A stretch of 35,501 nucleotides of DNA. It comes from Akkermansia muciniphila. GTDB lineage: Bacteria; Verrucomicrobiota; Verrucomicrobiia; Verrucomicrobiales; Akkermansiaceae. This document shows positions 16,459-26,300 of this stretch, piece by piece (position 1 is the stretch's first letter; every line of letters starts with the position of its first letter). The notes beneath the pieces were generated by a model, which saw only the letters and a list, made by a program, of their open reading frames with translations, was not told where the DNA came from and made no database searches. The position numbers and the translations under genes are program-made. The DNA is taken from NCBI GenBank assembly GCA_945860285.1, contig CAMAQB010000032.1:1-35501 (forward strand), in the 5' to 3' direction.

Positions 16459-16836
16459 GGGGCCGTTGTAAAAGGGTGAGATGCTGTTGCAACAGGGTGA
16501 GATGCTGTTGCAACAGGGTGAGATGCTGTTGCAGGAGGGTGAGATGCTGTTGCAGGAGGGTGAGATGCTGTTGCAGGCGGGTGAGTGTTCATTTGAGTGT
16601 AGTGAAAGCCAATTGCGATGAAGTGAGGGGCGTTTGCAGTAGCTGTAGGAGCTGTTGTGATGAGTTGAGGGGCGATTGTAATGTGCTCAAAGGCAGTTGC
16701 CGAAGGGTTGAAAACTTTTTGCGATAACCGAAGGGGCAATTACGAAGACAGAAAATTCCGATGCGACAGGGTTTTGTCGATTTTGCAAGCACGTGAGACG
16801 CGATTGCCACACTCAGTGGCGCGATTGCATTTTCTA
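16459..16836. repeat. Eighteen-unit, 21-bp degenerate tandem repeat
   Basis: Five adjacent units at 16480-16584 are almost identical (GATGCTGTTGCAACAGGGTGA and close variants). On both sides the same 21-base rhythm continues in diverged form, with a G-rich start, a central (G/A)TTGC and an AGGGTGA-like end, from 16459 to about 16836. Only one apparent 1-base shift occurs, near 16711. On the plus strand one frame is open from 16413 to 16727 and reads as heptapeptides of the type C-x-x-(V/L)-R-x-x. The 470-bp stretch 16402-16871 otherwise holds no credible gene. A decayed heptad-repeat coding sequence is my preferred reading. Confidence 0.75.
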
Positions 16837-16871
16837 TTTCCAAATTCACTGCTTTCTATTAGACCACGGTC

Positions 16872-17924
16872 ATGACAGCAGCAGAACTTGGATATTTCAT
16901 GCCGGCGGAATGGACCGTTCAGGAGGCCGTATGGCTTTCATGGCCTGTCTCCGACCCGAGGCACTGGGCAGGGCGCAAGCAGGAGGTGATCGGGGACAAA
17001 TTCGCGGAAATTGCCGCAGCGATCAGTCGCTATGAATTTGTCCGCATCAATGCGCCGGGGTGGAATCACGATGCCATCCGCGTTGCATGCAAGTGTGCGG
17101 GGGCCGACCTTGGAAACATCGAACTCTACGATCATCCGAACAACGACGTCTGGTGTCGCGATCACGGTCCGACTTTTGTCAAGCAACGTCAAACCAGCGA
17201 GGTCGCCCTGGTGGACTGGGGGTTCAATGCCTGGGGCGGCAAATTCCCGCCGTGGGACCTCGATGATGCCATTCCTGGAAAAATCGCGCGATCGCTGGAC
17301 ATGCGTCGATTTGAGGGCGGCATGATCCTCGAGGGCGGGGCGATTGAAGTCAACGCCGTGGGACAGCTCCTGACCACCGAAGCCGTGCTGTTGAACCCTA
17401 ACAGAAATCCGCAAATGGATCGCGCTGCGGTCGAGGGAAAACTGCGCGACGGACTGGGTGTGAGCGAGATTCTCTGGCTGCGCGGCGGCATTGAAGGGGA
17501 CGACACCGACGGTCACATCGATGATCTGGCGCGCTTCGTTGCCGACTCCGCAATCGTCGCTTGTTTGGACAAGGATTCTTCTTCGCCCAATCACAAAATC
17601 CTGATGCAAAACTGGCGTGACTTGGAAAATTTCCGAACCGTCGGCGGTGGTCGTTTTGATCTGATTGCCATGCCCATGCCCGAGGTCTGCGAAGTGCCTG
17701 GCTGGCGGCTGCCGGTGTTGCCGGCATCGTATGTGAACTATCTGCTCATCAACAACGCGGTGCTGGTGCCGCAATTTCGACAGCGGAAAAACGACCAACG
17801 CGCGCTGGCGATCATCAGGGAACTGTTCCCCGACCGCGAGATTGTCGCCATCGACTGCCTGGACCTCGTTGAAGAAGGCGGCAGTCTTCACTGCATCTCC
17901 CAGCAGCAGCCGAAGCAGGGGTAA
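16872..17924 (+). CDS. aguA: Agmatine deiminase
   Basis: The enzyme hydrolyses agmatine to N-carbamoylputrescine and ammonia, a step from arginine to putrescine, in the cytosol. The 350 residues match the family length. Visible motifs are DVWCRDHGPTF (92-102), WGFNAWGGK (116-124), ILEGGAIEVN (152-161), GDDTDGHIDDLARF (209-222, with His215) and the C-terminal EGGSLHCISQQQP with catalytic Cys341. These fit the guanidino-group-modifying fold of the peptidyl-arginine deiminase family. The start at 16872 places the MPAEW motif at residue 10, as usual. The gene stands alone on its strand and converges with the HU-type gene, with 16 bases between the stops. No N-carbamoylputrescine amidase gene lies nearby. 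Confidence 0.93.
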   Translation: MTAAELGYFMPAEWTVQEAVWLSWPVSDPRHWAGRKQEVIGDKFAEIAAAISRYEFVRINAPGWNHDAIRVACKCAGADLGNIELYDHPNNDVWCRDHGPTFVKQRQTSEVALVDWGFNAWGGKFPPWDLDDAIPGKIARSLDMRRFEGGMILEGGAIEVNAVGQLLTTEAVLLNPNRNPQMDRAAVEGKLRDGLGVSEILWLRGGIEGDDTDGHIDDLARFVADSAIVACLDKDSSSPNHKILMQNWRDLENFRTVGGGRFDLIAMPMPEVCEVPGWRLPVLPASYVNYLLINNAVLVPQFRQRKNDQRALAIIRELFPDREIVAIDCLDLVEEGGSLHCISQQQPKQG

Positions 17925-17940
17925 GGCGGACCGAGTCAGT

Positions 17941-18267
17941 TCAGGCGTTTTTTTCACGAAGGAGCGGCAGGGCTTTGGCCACCTCCGCCTTCAGTTCCTT
18001 TCCGGCCCGGAATTTCACCACCGCACTTGCCGGTATGGCGATGTTTTTATCGGGTTCGCGGGGATTGCGTCCGACCTTTGCTTTGACTTCATGCACTTGA
18101 AACACGCCGAAATTGCGAATGATCACCTTGTCGCCATTGCTGAGTCGGGCCGTGACAGTCTCCACAAACTGGTCAATGATTTCCGTGACCAAGGTTTGGG
18201 TGAGTTCGCGATGGCCGAGCTTGTCGGTGATGTCGACAATGATGTCGCGTTTGGTGAGAGCTGACAT
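17941..18267 (-). CDS. HU/IHF-family DNA-binding protein
   Basis: The 108-residue histone-like protein binds and bends DNA as a dimer. It begins with the family's helical dimerisation part (TKRDIIVDITDKLG, VTEIIDQFVETV). Next come GDKVIIRNFGVFQVHEVKA and the DNA-binding arm with RNPREPDKNIAIPASAVVKF, where the Pro at the arm tip intercalates in known members. The signature around IRNFGVF and the arm sequence are closer to IHF-alpha than to HU, but the exact subtype cannot be fixed by eye. A ~15-residue Lys/Glu tail extends beyond the usual end. It is the only such gene in the window. Confidence 0.92.
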   Translation of the reverse strand: MSALTKRDIIVDITDKLGHRELTQTLVTEIIDQFVETVTARLSNGDKVIIRNFGVFQVHEVKAKVGRNPREPDKNIAIPASAVVKFRAGKELKAEVAKALPLLREKNA

Positions 18268-18337
18268 GAGGGTAGGGAGCTGCGATTTGATGGTTGCGGG
18301 AATTCAACGGCGGGGGGATACTACCGATTGTCCGTCT

Positions 18338-18370
18338 GTAAAAAAGAAAAAAACCGATGCGTTTCGCATC
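18338..18370 (-). terminator. Rho-independent terminator of rnhC
   Basis: On the minus strand GATGCG-AAA-CGCATC (18370-18356) forms a 6-bp stem with a 3-base loop. It is followed by GG and a run of T broken by one C (18353-18339). It overlaps the last bases of the RNase HIII stop codon region, so it ends that transcript before the HU gene. Confidence 0.75.
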
Positions 18371-19283
18371 AGATGAGCCCGTCGAGCACCTGATCGGTGG
18401 ATTTGAAGTGCAATTTCGCGACACTGCCCAAGGCCTGCTCACCTTTGAGCTCGACGATTTTTCTCGCAGCTTCGATCACAGCCCGCGAGGCACCGAGAGG
18501 CAGTTCAATGCCGCCTGCCGCCGAAGTCTTGTCCATCCAGTCGATGAATGTTTCACGCGCCAGAATCGATGCCGCTGCCACGGCGATGTCCGATTCCCCC
18601 TTGGTGCGCTGGTCGATCACGATGTTGATTTTTTTCGCCGCCAGTGCCCGTTCGAGAACGAACTCCTTGGCGAACTGGTCACTGAGGGCGCGCGGGCAGT
18701 GCGGGACCTTGAGAAGCAGTTGCTCGATTACCGTGGCGTGTCCCCAGGCGAGCATTTTGTTCAGATTGCCGAAATCCTGATAGAGCGAATTGTAGCGAAG
18801 CGGCGCGATGGTGACGACATGATGCCGGACTCCCGGGGTTGCGCGGATCACTGCGGCCAGATTGCGGATTTTTGCCGGGGTATTGATTTTTTTCGAATCC
18901 ATCACGCCGGCTTTCATCAGTGCGTGGCAGATCCCGCGGTCGGTGAAAACCCCGGCGATCACCAACGGACCCAAGTAATCGCCCTTGCCGCTTTCATCGA
19001 TGCCAAAATGCGGCTCGAACATCTGCGGGTCGTTGATTTCCTCATACCCCAGCTTTGCTTCGCCAAGAATCAATGGTTCGAGTTGGAACTCCACAAAGTC
19101 TTTGGTGACCTTCCCCTGGATCAGCACTTTCGGGCCTTTTTGATAGACGCTGACATTGAGTTTCCCCTTCCTTGCCGCATAAAGGGTGTATTCCTTGTCG
19201 ATAAATTCGAAGCCCAATTCCGTTAGCAAAGTGCGGAGCTTTTTCGCTTGATCAACATTCAGCGCGGCCGTGTGAGAAGTCAT
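18369..19283 (-). CDS. rnhC: Ribonuclease HIII
   Basis: The enzyme cleaves the RNA strand of RNA-DNA hybrids. The 304-residue form has the HIII layout. An N-terminal TBP-like substrate-binding domain (about 10-80, with LTELGFEFIDKEYTLYAARKG) is followed by an RNase H-type II core. The core shows GIDESGKGDYLGP (94-106, catalytic Asp96 and Glu97), DSKK (129-132) and DQRTKGESDIAVAAASILARE. The frame stays open upstream to 19346 (325 residues), but the ATG at 19283 gives the normal N-terminus. No clear ribosome-binding site decides it. The gene diverges from mutY, 111 bases away. HIII rather than HII next to repair genes is common in several phyla and does not itself fix the lineage. Confidence 0.93.
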   Translation of the reverse strand: MTSHTAALNVDQAKKLRTLLTELGFEFIDKEYTLYAARKGKLNVSVYQKGPKVLIQGKVTKDFVEFQLEPLILGEAKLGYEEINDPQMFEPHFGIDESGKGDYLGPLVIAGVFTDRGICHALMKAGVMDSKKINTPAKIRNLAAVIRATPGVRHHVVTIAPLRYNSLYQDFGNLNKMLAWGHATVIEQLLLKVPHCPRALSDQFAKEFVLERALAAKKINIVIDQRTKGESDIAVAAASILARETFIDWMDKTSAAGGIELPLGASRAVIEAARKIVELKGEQALGSVAKLHFKSTDQVLDGLI

Positions 19284-19393
19284 GGTGGTAATTTCCGCAG
19301 CATAAACCATGGCAGCAGGAGGGGAACAGAAAATTTTTTCGGTCATGCACGGAAACTGATTGCCTCGCGTGTCTTCAAGAGCTTTGTTCCGAT

Positions 19394-20410
19394 GTGATCA
19401 AACCAACGTTCCGGGAGCTGGCATCCGATAAGAAAACGCGTTTCAGGGACGCTCTGGTGCGTTGGTTTCAAATCGAAGGCCGGGATTACCCGTGGCGGCG
19501 GACTCGCGATGGCTATGCCATTCTGGTTTCCGAGGTCATGCTGCAACAGACCCGTCTCTCCGTGGTGTTGGAGAAAGGATATTATGAGCGTTTCCTGCTC
19601 GTATTTCCCGATGTGCGATCGCTGGCGGAGGCGGGAGAAGAGGAACTCTTGCGGGTATGGGAGGGGCTGGGCTACTATCGGCGTGCCCGCCAACTGCAAG
19701 CCGCGGCACGCGTTGTGATCCGTGATCACGGCGGCATGTTCCCCGATGACCACGCCGGTCTGCTCGCGCTTCCCGGGGTCGGCAAGTACACGGCCGGAGC
19801 CGTGCTGAGTTTTGCTTTTGATCGTGCGGCTGCACTGGTCGATGGCAACGTGCTGCGGGTATTTTCAAGGCTGTTCGACGATGCCACGCCCGTGGATTCC
19901 GCATCAGGCATCAAAACCGCCTGGCAACGCGCGGAGAGTTTGCTCGATTCACGGCGTCCTCGGCTTTACAACTCCGCGTTGATGGAACTCGGTCAGCGCA
20001 TTTGCAAAAACGGGGTCCCTGATTGTGTGCATTGTCCGGTAGCCAGGTTTTGCCTCACCCGCAACCCGGAAAAATTGCCTAACAAGAGCAAAGCAACAAC
20101 AATCACCGAACTGGAAGAGGCGGTGATCTTTGCCGTCAATGATCGACAGGAAATTCTGCTGTCATGCGAGACCGGGTCTCGCCGGTCCGGATTATGGCGA
20201 TTGCCGGCGCGATCGTTCGAGTCGCTCGAAACCCCGCATCTGCTGGCCGAGTTGACGTATGGCATCACCCGCTACCGCGTTCGACTCCGCGTTTTCGAAG
20301 CCCAAAATCCAGGGGCTTTGCCCGGAGAAATCTGGGTGGATCGTCAGGCGCTCGAAATCCTGCCGCTTGGCGCACCCTATCGAAAAGCACTGCATCAACT
20401 GCTTGCCTGA
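19394..20410 (+). CDS. mutY: A/G-specific adenine DNA glycosylase
   Basis: The enzyme removes adenine mispaired with 8-oxoguanine in DNA. The 338-residue product shows the catalytic Glu47 in LVSEVMLQQTR, the helix-hairpin-helix LPGVGKYTAGAV (126-137) and the catalytic Asp150 in ALVDGNVLRVFSRL. The [4Fe-4S] loop has the spacing C-x6-C-x2-C-x5-C (Cys204, 211, 214, 220). A MutT-like C-terminal domain for 8-oxoG recognition follows from about 235 (AVIFAVNDRQEILL, GLWRLPARSFE). It is somewhat short and lacks a full Nudix signature, as expected. The start is GTG at 19394, since the ATG two bases before is followed at once by a stop. Confidence 0.94.
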   Translation: MIKPTFRELASDKKTRFRDALVRWFQIEGRDYPWRRTRDGYAILVSEVMLQQTRLSVVLEKGYYERFLLVFPDVRSLAEAGEEELLRVWEGLGYYRRARQLQAAARVVIRDHGGMFPDDHAGLLALPGVGKYTAGAVLSFAFDRAAALVDGNVLRVFSRLFDDATPVDSASGIKTAWQRAESLLDSRRPRLYNSALMELGQRICKNGVPDCVHCPVARFCLTRNPEKLPNKSKATTITELEEAVIFAVNDRQEILLSCETGSRRSGLWRLPARSFESLETPHLLAELTYGITRYRVRLRVFEAQNPGALPGEIWVDRQALEILPLGAPYRKALHQLLA

Positions 20411-20598
20411 TCGGAGTTCGGGCTTCTGCAAGCCCTGCCGGATCGTGCTCACGAGCCGTTTCCGTCCCTTTTTTGGCCTGGGCCATCAAGCGAATTCCGA
20501 AAATCCATAAAGAATTGAGGAAAAATTGAATTGCGGCTTGTCAATTGGCTGGGAAAGATAGAAAACTCATTCCGCCTGAACATCAGCCGCCACGAACC

Positions 20599-21696
20599 AT
20601 GAAGTTTCGAATTTCCAAAGAAGCACTCCTTGAAGGATTGCAAAAAGTGCAACACGTAGTCAGCAGCCGCACGACCCTTCCCATCTTGTCCAACGTTTTG
20701 ATCGTCGCAAAAGGCAACAGGCTGCAGTTCACCACCACGGATTTGGATGTCGGCATCACTGGTTCCGTCATGGCCAATGTGGACAAGGAGGGGGCGACAA
20801 CGCTTCCTGCGAAAAAGATCGTCAATATCGTTCGCGAATTGCCGGCGAGTGAAGTGGAGGTCTCGGTTGATGGCAAAAACATCGCGACCATCATCTGCGG
20901 CGCGGCGCAGTTCAAAGTCAACGGATTGAGCGACAGCGAGTTCCCGCCGTTTCCGAATTTCGAGGGAGCCAAGGAGTTCAAAATCCAACAAAATGACCTG
21001 CGCGACGGCTTGCGCAAAACCTTCTACGCCATCAGTTCCGATGAAACGCGCTACGTGTTGAACGGCATTTACACCTCCTTTCGCGACGGTAAAATGACCT
21101 TGGTGGCCACGGATGGCCGTCGTCTCGCGATGGCTGAAAGCGATTTGGAATTCCCCGCTTCGCACGAAACCGATGTCATCATCCCCACCAAGGCGGTGCA
21201 GGAATTGCAGCGTCTTCTGGGCACCGAGGGCGAGTTGATTTTGCGCCTGAGCGAAAGCCAGGTGTCGATCACGGTGGGTGACACATTGCTCGTGAGCAAG
21301 TTGATCGAGGGCAATTATCCCAACTATCGTCAGGTGATTCCGAGTGATGCCAACGAGCGCGTGGAACTTCCCCGTGAAGCCCTGCTCGAAACGGTGCGCC
21401 GGGTTTCGCTTTTGTCTTCGGACAAGTCCAGTTCGGTGAAGTTGGTTTTTTCCGACAACAAGGTGGAGATTTCCGCAAACACACCCGATGTCGGTGAGGC
21501 CCGCGAGGAAATGCTGGTCAAATATGAAGCCAAGCCGATCCAAGTGGCATTCAATCCCGAATTCATGATGGCACCTCTGCGCAATCTGGAGACGGAAACC
21601 GTCTATCTGGATTTGATCGACGAAATGAGCCCCGGCGTGATCCGCATTGATGGTTCATTTCTTTACGTGCTCATGCCGATGCGGGTGACTTCCTGA
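20599..21696 (+). CDS. dnaN: DNA polymerase III beta sliding clamp
   Basis: The clamp encircles DNA as a dimer and tethers replicative polymerase and repair enzymes. The 365 residues hold three repeats of the clamp fold. The start at 20599 (MKFRISKEALLEGLQKVQHVV) fits the family. Visible signatures are RTTLPILSNVLI, LPAKKIVNIVRELP, ETRYVLNGIY, TDGRRLAMAE, LVSKLIEGNYPNYRQVIP and the C-terminal DGSFLYVLMPMRV. The gene is not next to dnaA, gyrB or recF here: mutY lies 188 bp upstream and a transporter downstream. The 188-bp gap carries a small GGGCTT-CTGC-AAGCCC stem-loop at 20420 without a T-tract. No DnaA-box cluster was seen, so there is no sign of an origin. Confidence 0.95.
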   Translation: MKFRISKEALLEGLQKVQHVVSSRTTLPILSNVLIVAKGNRLQFTTTDLDVGITGSVMANVDKEGATTLPAKKIVNIVRELPASEVEVSVDGKNIATIICGAAQFKVNGLSDSEFPPFPNFEGAKEFKIQQNDLRDGLRKTFYAISSDETRYVLNGIYTSFRDGKMTLVATDGRRLAMAESDLEFPASHETDVIIPTKAVQELQRLLGTEGELILRLSESQVSITVGDTLLVSKLIEGNYPNYRQVIPSDANERVELPREALLETVRRVSLLSSDKSSSVKLVFSDNKVEISANTPDVGEAREEMLVKYEAKPIQVAFNPEFMMAPLRNLETETVYLDLIDEMSPGVIRIDGSFLYVLMPMRVTS

Positions 21697-21776
21697 GTCA
21701 ATCTCACCCTATTCCGGGCCGGGTTTTTGTAAGGTGTCTCCGCGTTTTTTGATTGTCAGATCGATATCCGTGGTGC

Positions 21777-23252
21777 ATGCATCATCGCATGACGAATGTC
21801 GATAGCGGGAATGGCTGGTGGGGAAAACTTCAGGGGTACCAGAAATTCGTTTTCATTGTTGCGACCGCAGCGTGGTTGTTTGACTGCCTTGACCAGCAGT
21901 TGTTCAATCTGGCCCGTCAACCGGCGATGGAGGCGTTGGTTGGCGCGGACAAAGCCAAGGAGTTTGGCGGCTACGCGACTTCGATTTTCCTGATCGGCTG
22001 GGCGATCGGCGGCATGGTTTTCGGTTCCCTGGGGGATCGCTTCGGACGAGCGAAAATGCTGGGCATCACGGTGCTGTTGTACTCGCTGGCCACCGGACTT
22101 TCTGCTGCATCGACAAGTTTCACCGACTTTACCATCTATCGATTCATCACTGGTCTGGGGGTCGGTGGGGTTTTCGGACTTGCCGTGGCGCTGGTCGCGG
22201 ACACCCTGGCAGCGGACGTCCGCTCCCGCGCGCTGGGAGTCTTGCAGTCTTTTTCCGCCGTTGGCAACATCGGTGGCGGTTTGATTGGCTTGGGACTGGC
22301 ATTGGCCGCGGTCTCTCCGGCATCCTACTGGAAGTGGTTGTTTCTGATCGGAGCCCTGCCTGCTTTTCTAACAGCTTTCATCCAGATGCGCCTGAAGGAA
22401 CCGGCTGCCTGGGTGGAATCGAGAAAAAAAGCCGATGCTTTGGGAATCAAGGCCGGTTCCTACAAAGACTTGTTTGGCACGAAAACGTGGCGCAAACACG
22501 CACTGCTCGGCATGACCCTTTCTTGTGCCGGCGTGGTGGGACTATGGGGCATCGGGGTGTTTTCCAGTGAAATGGTCGGCGATGTGGTAACGCGGCAGGC
22601 AATCACCGAGGGCGTTGCGAGACAACAAGCTTCATCGTGGTTGAGCAAGGCCTATAACGAGTCGAAGGGCGACATGAAAAAGATCGAAAAAATGCCTGAA
22701 TACACAGCCGACCCGGGTGCTCAGTTGATCCTGGCGGCGGCAAAAAAAGCCAAGACCATGTGGCCTTCGATCAATCTGACCTTGTTCAACGTGGGTGCGT
22801 TTTTCGGCATGCTGGCCTTCACTCGCTACACCGTGCGCAGTGGCAGGAAAAAGGCATTCGCCGTTTTTCTCAGCGGAGCGATGGTGGTGACCATTGCGGT
22901 TTTCCAGTTCATGAACAGCACCACCGACGTGCTTTGGATGGCTCCTTTGCTGGGATTTTTCCAACTCTCCGTGTTCGCGGGATTCTCGATCTATCTGCCC
23001 GAACTTTTTCCGACCCGACTGCGTTCGACCGGGGTTTCGTTCTGCTACAACATGGGGCGTTTTGCCGCGGCTTCGGCTCCGTTCACTTTGGGAAAACTTC
23101 AGGGAATTCTCGGCAAAAGCGCGCCGGGGCTCGATGGAAAAATCGAGGTGTTTCGGGACTGCGCGAGCTGGATGTCCGTTTGCTTTCTGCTGGGTCTGGC
23201 AGTGCTGCCGTTTCTGCCTGAAACAAAAGATCAACCGCTGCCGCAGGACTGA
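21777..23252 (+). CDS. MFS transporter
   Basis: This inner-membrane carrier of 491 residues has about 12 transmembrane helices. Family marks are GSLGDRFGRAKML between helices 2 and 3, RFITGLGVGGVFG in helix 4, and LPELFPTRLRSTGVSFCYNMGRF between helices 10 and 11. That last motif places it near the sugar/metabolite:H+ symporter groups, and the substrate cannot be told. An unusually long hydrophilic insert of ~70 residues separates helices 7 and 8 (SSEMVGDVV to AAKKAKTMW). The start could be the ATG at 21777 or 21789; an upstream TTG at 21753 is possible but less likely. It lies 80 bp after dnaN and 81 bp before the alpha-2-macroglobulin gene, without overlaps. Confidence 0.88.
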   Translation: MHHRMTNVDSGNGWWGKLQGYQKFVFIVATAAWLFDCLDQQLFNLARQPAMEALVGADKAKEFGGYATSIFLIGWAIGGMVFGSLGDRFGRAKMLGITVLLYSLATGLSAASTSFTDFTIYRFITGLGVGGVFGLAVALVADTLAADVRSRALGVLQSFSAVGNIGGGLIGLGLALAAVSPASYWKWLFLIGALPAFLTAFIQMRLKEPAAWVESRKKADALGIKAGSYKDLFGTKTWRKHALLGMTLSCAGVVGLWGIGVFSSEMVGDVVTRQAITEGVARQQASSWLSKAYNESKGDMKKIEKMPEYTADPGAQLILAAAKKAKTMWPSINLTLFNVGAFFGMLAFTRYTVRSGRKKAFAVFLSGAMVVTIAVFQFMNSTTDVLWMAPLLGFFQLSVFAGFSIYLPELFPTRLRSTGVSFCYNMGRFAAASAPFTLGKLQGILGKSAPGLDGKIEVFRDCASWMSVCFLLGLAVLPFLPETKDQPLPQD

Positions 23253-23333
23253 AATCCAGCAACGATTCATCAGCGTGAGTTTTTTCCCGATTAATTTCTA
23301 AGATTCCGTTGTCTGGCGGTTCTTGGAAATGAT

Positions 23334-26300
23334 ATGAAACATGCCATGAAGAAATTATTGTCTTTCATGCTGGCCTGCAGCCCGCTGCTGGCCGGGCCAA
23401 GGGAAGCGGAATGGAAGAAGGTTGAGGATTACATGAACAAGGATTTACCCAAGTCGGCGATCACCGAACTCCTGGCAATTGATGCCAAAGCCCGTGCGGA
23501 AAAAGCCTGGCCCGAAGCAATCCGCGCCACCGCGCAAAGGGTGAAACTGGAGGGAACCATCGAGGAAGGAGCCGATGTCATCGGCCCGATCAAGGGTCTC
23601 GAAAAGGAATTGGCTGCCGCACCCGAAGAAATGAAGCCTCTGTTGCAGACCATCGACGCACTTTGGTTGTGGTCGTATTATACTCAGAACCAATGGCAGT
23701 TCATGCAGCGCACCCAAACCGCGCAGCAACCCGGTGAGGACATGCAGACCTGGGATTTGCAGCGGATTCTCGCGGAAATCGACAGCCGCTTCATGAAGGC
23801 GCTGGCAAACCGCGATGCCTTGAAAGCTCAGCCTGTTGATGGATTTTCGATGTTGCTGGAAAAAGGGAATACGCCGGATGAACTGCGACCGACCATGTAC
23901 GATTTCCTGGTTCATGAGATTCTCAATTTTTATGCGGCCGAGGAATCGGTCGACGCGGCAGCGGAGGATGCTTTCGAATTCGATGCCGCGTCGCCGGCTT
24001 TTGGCATGGCGGAGGAATTCCTGGCGTGGAAGCCGCAAAGTAGCGATGAAAAATCGTGGAAATTGAAGTCCATCCGGCTCTATCAGGAAATCATTGCGTA
24101 TCACCAGGACCGCCTGTCGGCACGCGTTCATAATGAGCTCGAGCGCCTGGAATGGGCCAAGGGCGCGGTGACCGGAGGCGACACCGACAAACGCATGATC
24201 GATCGCTACAATGAACTGATAAACGCCACCGTGGGCAATGAAATTCAAAGCCTTGCGCGCGGCAAGCTTGCGGAATTGCTGATGACCCAGAAGCGAATGA
24301 AAGATGCCCGCGAGGTCGCGGTGGCCGGGCGCGACGCATTTCCCGATTCGATCTATCGGAGCTTGTGTGCTTCGGTCATCAGCCGGATTGAAGCAAAGCA
24401 GGTCAACGTCGCCACTGAACTGGTATGGAACGCGGCAAAGCCCGTCTTCGAAGTCAAATACCGCAACATCAACAAAGTGTGGTTCCGACTTTATGCGGAG
24501 ACATGGAATCCCCGGTTTGAGGGATATTACGATGATAAAAAAATCACTCAGCTTCTGAGAGGGAAACCGGTGAAGCAATGGTCCGTGGATCTCGCCCCGA
24601 CCGATGATTATCTCGAAAAAAGCCAAAACCTGGATGCTCCGCTCGACCTGCCTCACGGCTTGTATCAACTGGTGGCGAGCGCCGAGGAAAATTTTTCCAT
24701 TCACAAAAATCATCTCAGCTTTTCGCGAATCTGGTTGTCCGATTTGTTGATGATCAGCAGCAATCGCTATGAAACAAGTCAGGGGTTTGTCGTCAACGCC
24801 CTCAGCGGTGATCCCTTGCAAGGTGTGAATGTCGCCATGTGGACGACGGAGAATGGGAAATGGAGCAAAAGCGCGACGGCCCAAACCGACAAGGATGGTG
24901 CTTATGCGTTTGACAACAAAAGGCAAAGGCAGATGCAGGTTTTTGCTGAAAAGGACGGCGACAGCATGTCAAGTGGCCATGGCTGGAGTTATCACCGAGG
25001 TGAGGATCGTCCGAACACGCACCTCTTTATCTTTACCGATCGCGCCATCTATCGTCCCGGCCAAACAGTCCGCTTCAAAGGAATCGCCGCCTATTATGAT
25101 CGCAACAAAAACGACTATCATACGTTGAACGATGAAAATTTCACCGTCGTTTTCTCCGATGCCAACCAGAAGGAGATTTCCAAGCTCGAACTGAAGTCCA
25201 ATGACAAAGGTTCGTTCCAAGGCAGCTTCACCACCCCCAATGACCGGGTGCTGGGCATGGCCTATCTGACTTGCCGTGATAATCAAACCATGATTCGAGT
25301 GGAGGAATACAAGCGTCCGAAATTTTATGCGGAAGTCGGCCCCGCGCAAAAAGCACCGAAGCTGGATGAAAATGTGATCGTGATAGGAAAGGCGCTGTCC
25401 TACACCGGGGCGGCGATAGACGGCGGCAAGGTGAAGTGGTCGGTCACCCGCAGGGCGATCTGGCCTGATTGGAGTCGTTGGTGCTGGTGGTATGTTCCGC
25501 AGAACAACACTGCGAAGCAGATCGCCCACGGTGTGGCAGTCACCAAGACCGATGGAACATTCGATGTTCCATTCATCGCCGAAGCGGACAAGGACATCGA
25601 TCCTGCAACGGAACCGATTTTCTCCTACGAGGTGACTGTTGAAGTGACCGACAGCACCGGGGAAACCCGCACGGCTACACGCGCTGTGAAAGCCGGTTAT
25701 CTCGATGTGCAGGCTTCCATGACCTGTGAGAGTTGGCAGGAACCGACGGAGCCGGTGAAGATCACGATTGGCACGAAAACCGTCGATGATCTACCGATCC
25801 AATCGAAAGGAACTGTGTCGGTTTTTCGCGTTGTCGAGCCGGAACATGTTTTGCGCGCCCGGTTGAATCAACCGTATGGTGAAGTCAAAGCGTCCAAAGA
25901 CCCATCCGACCCTAACAATTGGGAACTCGGCGAACTGGTGCAAAAAAACGAATTCGCCACCGATGAAAAAGGCCAGGCCGAAAGTGTCGTCAAACTGGCG
26001 GCGGGTGAATACCGCGCGGTCCTCACAACGAGCGACAGTTCTGGCAAAAAAGTCACCGCGCTCCTGCCGATCCGGATTGTCGATCCGCAATCCGTCGATT
26101 TCCCCGTCACCGTGGCCCATCACTTCGATGTGAAAAACACAACCATCGAACCGGGTGGGGAATTGATCGCGCTTTGGGGCACGGGATATGACAAGGGGCG
26201 CTATTATTATGAAATCGAACACCGCGGAAAAATCCTCCGCAAGGGCTGGTCGGACGGCGCAAAAACCCAGGAAGTGCTGCGATTTCCCGTCAGAGAGGAG

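Noticed and set aside
16480..16584. Possible CRISPR array (regular short repeats)
   Set aside because: The units abut with no unique spacers, the period is 21 bp, and no cas gene is near.
16398..16739. Minus-strand open frame of 113 codons with a Pro/Ala/Ser/His heptapeptide
   Set aside because: It is open because the 21-bp repeat lacks stops in that frame; its composition and lack of any start signal argue against a gene.
16938..17957. 339-codon open frame opposite agmatine deiminase
   Set aside because: The plus-strand gene has all family motifs, and this frame is its antisense shadow.
20420..20435. Terminator after mutY (GGGCTT-CTGC-AAGCCC)
   Set aside because: The stem is only 6 bp and no T-run follows on either strand.
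20411..20598. Replication origin next to dnaN
   Set aside because: No cluster of DnaA boxes or AT-rich unwinding region is visible, and dnaA is not adjacent.
20449..21543. 364-codon open frame opposite dnaN
   Set aside because: It is an antisense shadow of an unmistakable sliding clamp gene.
21697..21730. Terminator after dnaN (GGGCCGGG followed by TTTTT)
   Set aside because: The GC part cannot form a stem with a usable loop; pairing is too weak to call.
23445..24926. 493-codon minus-strand open frame inside the alpha-2-macroglobulin gene
   Set aside because: It is a shadow of a well-supported gene; the product shows no family features.
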